A stretch of 14,532 bases of DNA from UBA11858 sp964589145 (GTDB taxonomy: Bacteria; Chloroflexota; Anaerolineae; Anaerolineales; UBA11858): the NCBI GenBank assembly GCA_964589145.1, contig CAZPSL010000009.1:1-14532 (forward strand), written 5' to 3'. Positions 5,070 through 11,785 of the stretch are shown piece by piece (positions within the stretch are counted from its first letter, which is position 1; each line of letters begins with the position of its first letter). A model generated the notes under the pieces. It was not told the DNA's origin and searched no databases. It saw only the letters and a list, made by a program, of their open reading frames with translations. Both the position numbers and the translations under genes were made by a program.

Positions 5070-7754
5070 ATGCCCACTTACCTTGAAGTCGCCGTCAACG
5101 TCCCCCAGGTTTCGGGGACGTTTCACTATCACCTGCCGCCGGAACTCGAAGGGCAGGTGGATGCCGGGCATCTGGTGACCGTCCCCTTCGGACGCCAGAC
5201 CGTTCAGGGGGTTGTTCTTTCGCTGGATGCTGACCCCGTGGTGCCGAAAACCAAACCGGTTTTGGAACTGCTCGACCCCTCGCCGGTGGTCACCGGCCCC
5301 CAAATTGACCTTGCCAGACACCTCTCGGAAATCTCTCTCACCCCGCTGGCGGCCTGCATCGCCCTGATGCTGCCCCCCGGCCTCAGCCAAACCGCCGATA
5401 CGCTCTATCGCCTCACCCCCGCGGGCGAACGCGAAGCGAAGGACGAGGAGGGAGGAGCGCACAGCGAGGAGGGAGGAGCGAGGAGGGAGGAGCGAGGAGC
5501 GAGGAGCGAGGAGGGTGCGGCGAGAGACCAAACTCCCCACTCCCCACCCTCCACCCTCCGCGAAATCACCCCCGCCCAAGCCCGCTTTCTCGCCCTGCTG
5601 GCGGAGCGCGGTCCCCTGCGCGGGCGGCAAATCGAGCGCGCACTGCCGCGCCGCAACTGGAAGGCCACCGCCAACGCCCTCAAACGCAAGGGGCTGGTGA
5701 CCAGCGAGCCGGTGCTGCAAGCCCCCAAAGTGCGCCCAAAAACCGTCCGCACCGTGGAACTGGCCGTCCCGCCCGCGGAGGCCGAAGCGGGCATGGAAAA
5801 ACTCGCCCGCCCCGGCACCGCTGCGCTGGCGCGCCGCCAGAAAATCCTGCGCGTGCTCCTTCGGGAAGGCAAACCGGTGGAGGCTCCCTGGGTTTACGCC
5901 GAAAGCGGCGGCAATCTCAGCGACCTGAAACGCCTGGAGAAGATGGGGCTGGTCTTTTTGGGGCAGGCGGAAACCCTGCGGGACCCGCTGGACAGCCTCG
6001 ATTTTGTGGCCGCGGAACCGCCCCAACTCACGCGGGAGCAGGAAGATGTCTGGGCGCAGGTCAAACAGGGGTTGCAGGATGCCGCCGAAGGCCGTCCCGC
6101 CGCGCCCTTTTTGCTTTACGGAGTCACCGGCTCCGGGAAAACGGAAATCTACCTGCGGGCGGTGGAATTCGCTCTCTCGCAGGGTAAACAGGCCATCGTC
6201 CTCGTCCCTGAAATCGCCCTCACCCCGCAGACCGTGCGCCGTTTCGCGGCCCGCTTCCCCGACCGGGTGGGGCTGATCCACTCGCGGCTCTCCCCCGGCG
6301 AGCGTTACGACACCTGGCGGCGGGCGCGCGCCGGGCTGATTTCGCTGGTGGTGGGGCCGCGCAGCGCGCTCTTCACGCCGTTTGAGAACATCGGGCTGAT
6401 TGTGGTGGATGAATGCCACGATTCGTCGTACTACCAGGGCGAAGCGCCGAGTTTCCACGCCCGCGATTTGGCGGCGGCCTACGCCCGTCAGGTGGGCGCG
6501 GTGCTTTTGGCCGGTTCCGCCACCCCGGATGTGGTGACCGCCTTCCGTGCCGCCCGCGGGGAGTGGCACGCCCTCAGCCTCCCGGAGCGGATTTTGGCCC
6601 ACAAGGAGGCCGTGCGGGCGCAGATGGAGCGGATTAATCGCGATGCAGGGGGACGATTCGAAACCGGTAACATCAAAAAGGAAGTTTTTCACCCGCTCGA
6701 AGCCGATGCCATCACCACCGACCTGCCGCCCGTCCGGATTGTGGACATGCGCCAGGAGTTGCAGGCCGGAAACCGCTCGATTTTCAGCCGCGCCCTGCAA
6801 ACCGAACTCGCCCGCGTGCTGGAACACCGTCAGCAGGCGATTTTGTTCCTCAACCGGCGCGGCACTGCAACCTACGTCTTTTGCCGCGATTGCGGCTACA
6901 CGCTCAAATGCCCGCGCTGCGACATCCCGCTCACCTACCACACCCGTTCGCGCCGCGGCGGAGATGCGCTGGTGTGCCATCGCTGCAACTACACCCGCCG
7001 GATGCCCGCCAAATGCCCGGCGTGCGGGAGCGGGCGCATCCGCCAATACGGGCTGGGCACGGAGCGGGTGGAGGCCGAGGTGCAGGCGATGTTCCCCGGA
7101 ACCCGCACCCTGCGCTGGGACTGGGAGACCACCCGCCGCAAAGGGTCGCACGATGCTATCCTCTCGCAGTTCAGCCGTCACGAGGCGGATGTGCTCATCG
7201 GCACGCAGATGCTCGCCAAGGGGCTGGATTTGCCGCTGGTGACGCTGGTGGGAGCGGTGCTGGCGGATGTGGGGCTGAACCTGCCCGATTACCGGGCGGC
7301 GGAGCGCGCTTTTCAGGTGCTCACCCAGGTGGCAGGGCGCGCCGGACGCAGCCCGCTGGGGGGCGCGGTGATTTTTCAGACCTTCCAGCCCGAAAATTAC
7401 GTCATCCAGGCCGCGGCGCAGCACGATTACCGCGGTTTTTACAAACAGGAGATTGCCCTGCGCCGCCAGTTGGGGTATCCGCCCTTCTCCCGGCTGGTGC
7501 GGCTGGAATTTCGGGGACGCGAGGCATTTCGGGTGGAGCAGGACGCCCGAAATCTGGCTGCGCAACTCCAGACCTGGATCGCGGAATCCCGTCAACGGGC
7601 GGAAATCATCGGTCCCGCGCCTTGTTTCTTCGCCCGCGTCGGCGGCGATTACCGCTGGCAGGTCGTCCTGCGCGCCCCGGACCCGGTCGCCATCCTGCGA
7701 AACCGGAATTTGGGCGCCGTGCGGGTGGAAGTGGATCCGCCCTCGCTGCTTTAG
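5070..7754 (+). CDS. priA: Primosomal protein N' (PriA), replication-restart helicase
   Basis: PriA reloads the replisome at stalled forks. The 894-residue protein is longer than most PriA (about 700-830). Residues 1-110 are the 3'-DNA-end binding domain and about 165-300 the winged-helix region. The helicase core has Walker A GVTGSGKT at 351-358, motif II DECH at 447-450, SATP at 483-486 and QVAGRAGR at 753-760. Eight zinc-binding cysteines lie at 605, 608, 614, 617, 636, 639, 649 and 652. Two features add length: residues 126-162 are encoded by heptamer repeats, and about 45 residues (508-552) sit before the VDMRQE strand. Motif II has Cys where DEEH is usual. ATG 5070 begins the conserved N-terminus (MPTYLEVAVNVP); no clear Shine-Dalgarno sequence is seen. 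The frame is intact, so the protein is probably functional. Confidence 0.96.
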   Translation: MPTYLEVAVNVPQVSGTFHYHLPPELEGQVDAGHLVTVPFGRQTVQGVVLSLDADPVVPKTKPVLELLDPSPVVTGPQIDLARHLSEISLTPLAACIALMLPPGLSQTADTLYRLTPAGEREAKDEEGGAHSEEGGARREERGARSEEGAARDQTPHSPPSTLREITPAQARFLALLAERGPLRGRQIERALPRRNWKATANALKRKGLVTSEPVLQAPKVRPKTVRTVELAVPPAEAEAGMEKLARPGTAALARRQKILRVLLREGKPVEAPWVYAESGGNLSDLKRLEKMGLVFLGQAETLRDPLDSLDFVAAEPPQLTREQEDVWAQVKQGLQDAAEGRPAAPFLLYGVTGSGKTEIYLRAVEFALSQGKQAIVLVPEIALTPQTVRRFAARFPDRVGLIHSRLSPGERYDTWRRARAGLISLVVGPRSALFTPFENIGLIVVDECHDSSYYQGEAPSFHARDLAAAYARQVGAVLLAGSATPDVVTAFRAARGEWHALSLPERILAHKEAVRAQMERINRDAGGRFETGNIKKEVFHPLEADAITTDLPPVRIVDMRQELQAGNRSIFSRALQTELARVLEHRQQAILFLNRRGTATYVFCRDCGYTLKCPRCDIPLTYHTRSRRGGDALVCHRCNYTRRMPAKCPACGSGRIRQYGLGTERVEAEVQAMFPGTRTLRWDWETTRRKGSHDAILSQFSRHEADVLIGTQMLAKGLDLPLVTLVGAVLADVGLNLPDYRAAERAFQVLTQVAGRAGRSPLGGAVIFQTFQPENYVIQAAAQHDYRGFYKQEIALRRQLGYPPFSRLVRLEFRGREAFRVEQDARNLAAQLQTWIAESRQRAEIIGPAPCFFARVGGDYRWQVVLRAPDPVAILRNRNLGAVRVEVDPPSLL
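5445..5514 (+). repeat. Heptanucleotide array (GAGGAGC/GAGGAGG), ten units, inside priA
   Basis: Ten back-to-back 7-bp units occupy these bases; nine are GAGGAGC or GAGGAGG and one (5459-5465) is GCACAGC. The next two heptads, GTGCGGC and GAGAGAC, look like decayed units. Because 7 is not a multiple of 3, translation repeats every 21 bp. The encoded peptide shows heptapeptides EEGGAHS, EEGGARR, EERGARS and EEGAARD (residues 126-153), a charged, probably disordered linker between the N-terminal and helicase parts of PriA. Confidence 0.92.
5532..5559 (+). repeat. Second heptamer tract (ACTCCCC x2, ACCCTCC x2) inside priA
   Basis: Four pyrimidine-rich 7-bp units directly follow the GAGGAG array, after a 17-base junction: ACTCCCC twice, then ACCCTCC twice. 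They encode a short Pro/Ser/Thr stretch around residues 155-164. The tract is roughly complementary to the upstream purine array, so the mRNA could pair GGAGG with CCUCC across the junction. Confidence 0.8.
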
Positions 7755-7847
7755 CCAGCGCTTTCTCATCAAACATTTATCTTCTCTTCATGCTCCTTTC
7801 AGGAGAAGCCGTATAATCACAAGTGCATTCTCCTCATAACATTCTCA

Positions 7848-7887
7848 AACGCAAAACGTGCCCCCGGTCGGGGGCACGTTTTGCGTT
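7848..7887. terminator. Perfect 18-bp hairpin, probable bidirectional terminator after priA
   Basis: Arms 7848-7865 and 7870-7887 are exact complements around the loop GGTC. The core CGTGCCCCC/GGGGGCACG is flanked by AAAA on the left and TTTT on the right, so a GC stem with a U-tract forms on either strand. It lies 93 bp after the priA stop and before the lipoprotein promoter, which fits insulation of the two units. Confidence 0.85.
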
Positions 7888-7924
7888 AACGCGCGGTTCC
7901 GGCGATTAGAACTTTCATCTCATT

Positions 7925-7951
7925 TTGCCACCATATAAAACCTGCTACAAT
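7925..7951 (+). promoter_or_regulatory. Promoter of the lipoprotein operon
   Basis: TTGCCA at 7925-7930 and TACAAT at 7946-7951 are 15 bp apart, a little short, but the -10 carries the extended TG (TGCTACAAT from 7943). Transcription would start near 7958 and leave a leader of about 120 bases before the ATG at 8081. Confidence 0.6.
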
Positions 7952-7997
7952 GAATCCGCCGGGACATCCGAAGAAGGCCGGTATCAGATGTTTTGGT

Positions 7998-8023
7998 GCC
8001 ATTCCCCGAAATTGGTGAATGGC
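7998..8023 (+). other. Hairpin in the lipoprotein 5' leader
   Basis: GCCATTC (7998-8004) and GAATGGC (8017-8023) are perfect 7-bp arms. Inside them two further C-G pairs can form after one mismatch, closing a loop of GAAATT. The hairpin lies in the middle of a leader of about 120 bases. I do not recognise a riboswitch family; mRNA stability or translation control are possible roles. Confidence 0.4.
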
Positions 8024-8080
8024 GGTGAAAGTGTATCTCTATAAACCGTTTGATGCTACCAGAGACCAAGGAGGTATCTC

Positions 8081-9202
8081 ATGCATATTTTCAAAAATCC
8101 ACTCGTAAGAAAGTATCTGCTCATCGGCCTGATTGTTGTTGTTGGCGTGCTTTTGGGCGCATGCAGCGGGCTGTATCCCCAATTCACCTATCAGGGTGTG
8201 CTGACCGATGCCAGCGGGAATCCGTATAATGGTAATGTAACCATTATCTACCGGCTCTATAACGACGATACCGGAGGAACAGAGTTATACCACGAGACCG
8301 AACATGTCACCGTAACAAATGGGCGTTTCAACTCGGTGATAGGCCCCAATTCAGTGGTGGCCGGCCTGACGCCCGAGGATTTGTCGCAGGCTTTATGGAT
8401 TGAACTTACAGTTGGCAACGGCACGTATACCGAAACGCTGCAACCCCGCCAGCGTTTGTACGGCGCGCCCTATGCCTTTACCCTGATGCCCGGCGCAGTG
8501 ATTTCGGACACCTTCAGCACAACATTCCTCCCTGATGCAAAAGCCATTCTCAGCATAAACAACACCAATACCGATAGTGCCGCTGCTCAACCGGCGCTGC
8601 GCGTTGCCGGGATAAAAGGCATCGAACTCTCAGATTTGGATACAGGAAACAATGGCGCCGGCACAATTTACAGCCGCCAGAGCGGAGACTACACCGACCT
8701 GATTCTGTGGAGCAATGACGAAGCCGAAGTACATGTCGGCACAGGAAACTTGGCTAATGGCCGGTTCTCTGTTTACAACGGAGACAACCTGGTGGTTTTC
8801 TATGTTAACGAGAACGGGGACTATTATTTCAGCGGCAACCCAGTACTGATGGCACAAACCCAGGACGGGGAACGACAGGTGTACACAATGGAAAGCCCCG
8901 AATCCTGGCTGGAAGATTTCGGCAGCGGAACGTTGGAAAAAGGCGTTGCACAGGTGACGATAGATTCTCTCTTTGCCAGCACGGTCAATCTGGAAGGCGA
9001 ATACCATGTCTTCCTCACCCCGCTGGGCGACAGCAACGGCTTGTATGTCACCAACAAAACCGCAACCGGTTTCGAGGTGCGGGAATCCGGCGGCGGGACC
9101 TCCAGTATTGCTTTTGATTACCGCATTGTAGCCCATCGCGCCGGATATGAGGACCTGCGCCTGGAGCCTGTGCCCCAATCGGCTCCAGCGGATGGAGAAT
9201 AG
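8081..9202 (+). CDS. Exported lipoprotein with an N-terminal YQG-type beta domain
   Basis: The 373-residue protein begins with a lipoprotein signal: a short basic region, a hydrophobic stretch at 13-26 and the lipobox LLGAC with Cys28. Residues about 36-132 (FTYQGVLTDASGNPYNG through PRQRLYGAPYAF) match a common but uncharacterised domain of bacterial surface proteins. Residues about 265-362 (YTMESPESWLEDFG, EYHVFLTPLGD, NGLYVTNKTATGFEVRE, DYRIVAHRAGYED) are a second conserved block I have seen at the end of large Chloroflexota and Planctomycetes surface proteins. The middle looks like beta repeats. No catalytic motif is visible, so a structural or adhesive surface role is inferred. AAGGAGGT five bases before ATG 8081 makes the start secure. 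The next gene begins two bases after its stop, so the pair is co-transcribed. Confidence 0.82.
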   Translation: MHIFKNPLVRKYLLIGLIVVVGVLLGACSGLYPQFTYQGVLTDASGNPYNGNVTIIYRLYNDDTGGTELYHETEHVTVTNGRFNSVIGPNSVVAGLTPEDLSQALWIELTVGNGTYTETLQPRQRLYGAPYAFTLMPGAVISDTFSTTFLPDAKAILSINNTNTDSAAAQPALRVAGIKGIELSDLDTGNNGAGTIYSRQSGDYTDLILWSNDEAEVHVGTGNLANGRFSVYNGDNLVVFYVNENGDYYFSGNPVLMAQTQDGERQVYTMESPESWLEDFGSGTLEKGVAQVTIDSLFASTVNLEGEYHVFLTPLGDSNGLYVTNKTATGFEVRESGGGTSSIAFDYRIVAHRAGYEDLRLEPVPQSAPADGE

Positions 9203-9204
9203 CC

Positions 9205-9552
9205 ATGACCCGCATCCGAAAAGCCAAACCCCTGCTCTGGGTGCTGGTGGGTGTGATTGTCGGGCTGCTCGCCCTGACCCTGTTAGGCGGACAGGCCCTG
9301 GCGCAAGAACCGCCTCCGGCACCTGATTCCATTTCTCTGGTCCCGAACATGGGCTCCACCCACTTCGCGCTGAACTGGAACGTCAGTGCATCCGGCGGAG
9401 GAACGATCCAGTCAACACACTTCACCATTTCCAGTACCATCGGGCAACCTGTGACCGGTGAGACGAGCAGCGCGCGTTACAATGTCTGCACCGGTTACTG
9501 GTGCTGGTGGGAATATATCGCGAATATCTTCCTGCCACTTGTCATTCGCTAA
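9205..9552 (+). CDS. Small exported protein with a C-terminal FLPLVIR tail
   Basis: This 115-residue protein has a clear signal peptide: RIRKAK, then a hydrophobic run at 11-27 ending in QALAQ, with likely cleavage near residue 33. The mature part (about 52-100) reads HFALNWNVSASGGG, then HFTISSTIGQPVTGETSS, then YNVCTGYWCW. This is a pattern I recognise from short Chloroflexota exported proteins, often annotated hypothetical. The last residues NIFLPLVIR are the YLPLV-R type tail common at the end of secreted proteins in that phylum, possibly a sorting or anchoring signal; that role is not established to my knowledge. GGAG lies about eight bases before ATG 9205, and only two bases separate it from the lipoprotein stop. 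A terminator follows at 9577. Function unknown. Confidence 0.8.
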   Translation: MTRIRKAKPLLWVLVGVIVGLLALTLLGGQALAQEPPPAPDSISLVPNMGSTHFALNWNVSASGGGTIQSTHFTISSTIGQPVTGETSSARYNVCTGYWCWWEYIANIFLPLVIR

Positions 9553-9576
9553 CGGCGAAAGACCATCCCCCACGAA

Positions 9577-9609
9577 AAAGAGACCATCGGACCGGCAGAT
9601 GGTCTCTTT
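9577..9609 (+). terminator. Rho-independent terminator of the lipoprotein operon
   Basis: AAAGAGACCATC (9577-9588) and GATGGTCTCTTT (9598-9609) are perfect 12-bp arms around a 9-base loop. The right arm ends in TTT followed by GTTGTTGG, a weak U-tract. It begins 24 bp after the stop of the small exported protein. Confidence 0.8.
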
Positions 9610-9743
9610 GTTGTTGGATGTGTGATGCAGGCAGCAAAAAATCTGTTTCCCCGTCAGGGAAAGGGGGCATCGTTCCCTCGCGGGGAGGGCGGGGCGCAAG
9701 ATGCCAAAGCGCTGCTGCGAAGGGATTTTTTCGGACAGGCCTG

Positions 9744-9776
9744 AGGACTGGCAGTCCTGTCAGGACTGCCAGTCCT
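9744..9776. repeat. Nested 33-bp palindrome between convergent genes
   Basis: Arms 9744-9759 and 9761-9776 are 16-bp exact complements around a single T. Each arm is itself a palindrome (GGACTG-G-CAGTCC and GGACTG-C-CAGTCC), so one long hairpin or two small ones can form. No U-tract follows on either strand (TTTGC on plus, TCAGG on minus). It lies 11 bp beyond the fhs stop. It may be a REP-like mobile repeat, a 3'-end stabiliser or a protein site. Confidence 0.8.
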
Positions 9777-9787
9777 TTGCAGGCGGG

Positions 9788-11716
9788 CTAGAACAGCCCG
9801 ACAACCTGTCCGGTTTCCAGGTCAATGTCCACGTCGTAGTAGGCGGGACGGGTGGGCAAGCCGGGCATGGTACTCATCTCGCCCAGGAGCGGGTAGAGGA
9901 ACCCGGCGCCCACCGAGGCACGGATGTCACGGATGGGCACGGTGAACCCTTTGGGGCGTCCCTTGAGGGTCGGGTCGTGGCTCAGGCTGAGGTGGGTCTT
10001 CGCCATGCACATCGGCAGTTCGTCGAAGCCCAGTTTGGTGTAGAGTTCGACCTTCTTCTCCGCCAGCGGCTCGTAAGTCACGCCATCGGCACCGTAGATT
10101 TCCTTGCAGATGGTCTCGATCTTCTCCTTGATGCTGGTGCCCTTGAGCGGGTAGAGGAACTTGAAGTCGCTGGGTTTTTCGCAGGCTTTGACCACCGCTT
10201 CCGCCAGTTCGACCGCGCCCTTGCCGCCCTCCATCCAGTGGCGGGTGACCACGGCGTCGTCCGCGCCCGCGGCGAGTGCGGCCTTGCGCACCAGTTCGAC
10301 CTCGGCTTCGGTGTCGTCCTTGAAACTGTTGACCGCCACCACTACCGGGATGCCGAAGCGTTTGACGTTTTCGATATGCGCTTCCAGGTTGGGGAGGCCT
10401 GCCCGCAGCAGGTCGAGGTTCTCCTCGGTGTAGGCGGGGTCGAGCGGCGCACCGGCGGTGACTTTGGGGCCGCCGCCGTGCATCTTGAGGGCGCGGATGG
10501 TCGCTACCAGCACCACCGCGTTGGGCACCAGCCCGGAGTAGCGGCACTTGATGTCGAAGAACTTTTCCATGCCGATATCCGCCCCGAAGCCGGATTCGGT
10601 CAGCACATAGTCTGCCAGTTTGAGGGCGATCTTGTCGGCGATGATGGATGAGTTGCCGTGGGCAATGTTGGCGAAAGGCCCGGCGTGGACGAAGGCAGGT
10701 GTGCCCTCCAGGGTTTGCATCAGCGTGGGCATGATGGCATCCTTCATCAGCACGGTGAGAGCACCAGCAACGCCCAGGTCTTCGGCAGTGAGGGCTTCGC
10801 CGTCCTTGTTGGTAGCAAAGACCATGCGTCCGAAGCGCTCGCGCATATCGGCGAGGTCGGTGGTGAGCGCCAAAATCGCCATGATTTCACTGGCAACGGT
10901 GATATCGAAGCCGGTGCGGCGGGTGAAGCCCTTCTCCTTGGGGCCGAGGCCGATCTCGATTTCGCGCAGCATCCGGTCGTTGGTATCCACCACGCGGCGC
11001 CAGGTGATCGTTTCGGGGTCAATATCCAGGCGCACAAAGCGGTGAATCTCCTCCGGGGTCAGGTCATTGGGGTCGGTTTTGTCAATGCCGAGTTTCTTCA
11101 GCCGCTTGAGCATCGAGGGGGCGAACTTGCGGTTGCCGTCCTTGTCGGGCGGGCAAAGGCGGCGGAAAAGGGCTTCATCCTTTTGGCGGGATTCGTGGAA
11201 CATGCGGGTGTCAATCGCCGCGGCCATCAGGTTGTTGGCGGCGGTGATGGCGTGAATGTCGCCGGTGAGATGGAGGTTGAAGTTCTCCATCGGGATGATC
11301 TGGCTGTACCCGCCGCCTGCCGCGCCACCCTTGATGCCGAAAGTCGGCCCCTGGGAGGGCTGCCGGATGCAGGTGAAGACGTTCTTGCCCAGGTGGGCGC
11401 CCAGCGCCTGGCTCAAGCCGACCGTGGTGGTAGTTTTGCCCTCGCCCAGCGGAGTGGGGGTGATGGCGGTGACGTCAATGTACTTGCCATCCGGGACATC
11501 CTTCAGCCGCTCCAGCACGCTCAGGCTGACCTTCGCCATGTACTTGCCGTAGGGGACGAGTTCATCATCCAGCAGGCCCAATTCCTGAGCAATCCGGGTA
11601 ACCGGTTTGGCGTGCGCCATCTGCGCCTGGGCGATGTCAATATCCGAAGGGACCGGCTGTTTCAGTTCCAGCGGGGTGGGGGTGAATTCGACGTCAGCGT
11701 TCTTGTATTTGGACAT
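9788..11716 (-). CDS. fhs: Formate--tetrahydrofolate ligase, long form
   Basis: The enzyme joins formate to tetrahydrofolate using ATP, giving 10-formyl-THF for purine and formyl-Met synthesis or for the methyl branch of the Wood-Ljungdahl route. The P-loop TPTPLGEGKTTT is at 86-97; further conserved blocks are RQPSQGPTFGIKGGAAGGGYSQ from 118, NFNLHLTGDIHAITAANN from 145, HAGPFANIAHGNSS and ALKMHGGGP. At 642 residues it exceeds the common bacterial length of about 555-560 and approaches the synthetase domain of eukaryotic C1-THF synthase. The extra segment includes residues near 175-215 (DEALFRRLCPPDKDGNRKF). ATG 11716 is preceded by AAAGGAG at a 7-base spacing. It is the second gene of the folD-fhs operon, 69 bp after folD, with a hairpin in between. 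Identity is very secure. Confidence 0.97.
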   Translation of the reverse strand: MSKYKNADVEFTPTPLELKQPVPSDIDIAQAQMAHAKPVTRIAQELGLLDDELVPYGKYMAKVSLSVLERLKDVPDGKYIDVTAITPTPLGEGKTTTTVGLSQALGAHLGKNVFTCIRQPSQGPTFGIKGGAAGGGYSQIIPMENFNLHLTGDIHAITAANNLMAAAIDTRMFHESRQKDEALFRRLCPPDKDGNRKFAPSMLKRLKKLGIDKTDPNDLTPEEIHRFVRLDIDPETITWRRVVDTNDRMLREIEIGLGPKEKGFTRRTGFDITVASEIMAILALTTDLADMRERFGRMVFATNKDGEALTAEDLGVAGALTVLMKDAIMPTLMQTLEGTPAFVHAGPFANIAHGNSSIIADKIALKLADYVLTESGFGADIGMEKFFDIKCRYSGLVPNAVVLVATIRALKMHGGGPKVTAGAPLDPAYTEENLDLLRAGLPNLEAHIENVKRFGIPVVVAVNSFKDDTEAEVELVRKAALAAGADDAVVTRHWMEGGKGAVELAEAVVKACEKPSDFKFLYPLKGTSIKEKIETICKEIYGADGVTYEPLAEKKVELYTKLGFDELPMCMAKTHLSLSHDPTLKGRPKGFTVPIRDIRASVGAGFLYPLLGEMSTMPGLPTRPAYYDVDIDLETGQVVGLF

Positions 11717-11733
11717 GAGGGGACTCCTTTGGG

Positions 11734-11778
11734 AAAAATAAGCGGGCGCTTTGGCAGACTGAGATTACCAAAACGCCC
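11734..11778 (-). terminator. Terminator-like hairpin between folD and fhs
   Basis: On the minus strand GGGCGTTTTGG (11778-11768) pairs with CCAAAGCGCCC (11754-11744), 11 bp with one G-U, around a 13-base loop. It is followed by CGC and then TTATTTTT (to 11733). The U-tract ends just before the fhs ribosome-binding site. It would reduce fhs expression relative to folD, or be a control point. Confidence 0.65.
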
Positions 11779-11785
11779 TGTGAAA

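Larger units (their letters stand above)
7755..8080. other. Non-coding stretch between priA and the lipoprotein gene
   Basis: These 326 bases hold no gene I can support. They contain an isolated TATAAT at 7812-7817, a strong hairpin at 7848-7887, a promoter at 7925-7951, and a 5' leader with a small hairpin at 7998-8023. The stretch ends in a strong ribosome-binding site (AAGGAGGT at 8068-8075). Each element is described separately where it can be supported. Confidence 0.7.

Noticed and set aside
5445..5559. The repeat tracts here and at 1284-1325 considered as CRISPR-like.
   Set aside because: The units are 7 bp and contiguous with no spacers.
5064..7772. A 902-codon open frame antisense to priA, almost the same length as priA.
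   Set aside because: It has no recognisable domains and a composition (Arg, Gly, Gln, His rich) typical of the complement of a GC-rich gene. The plus strand encodes PriA with all motifs intact.
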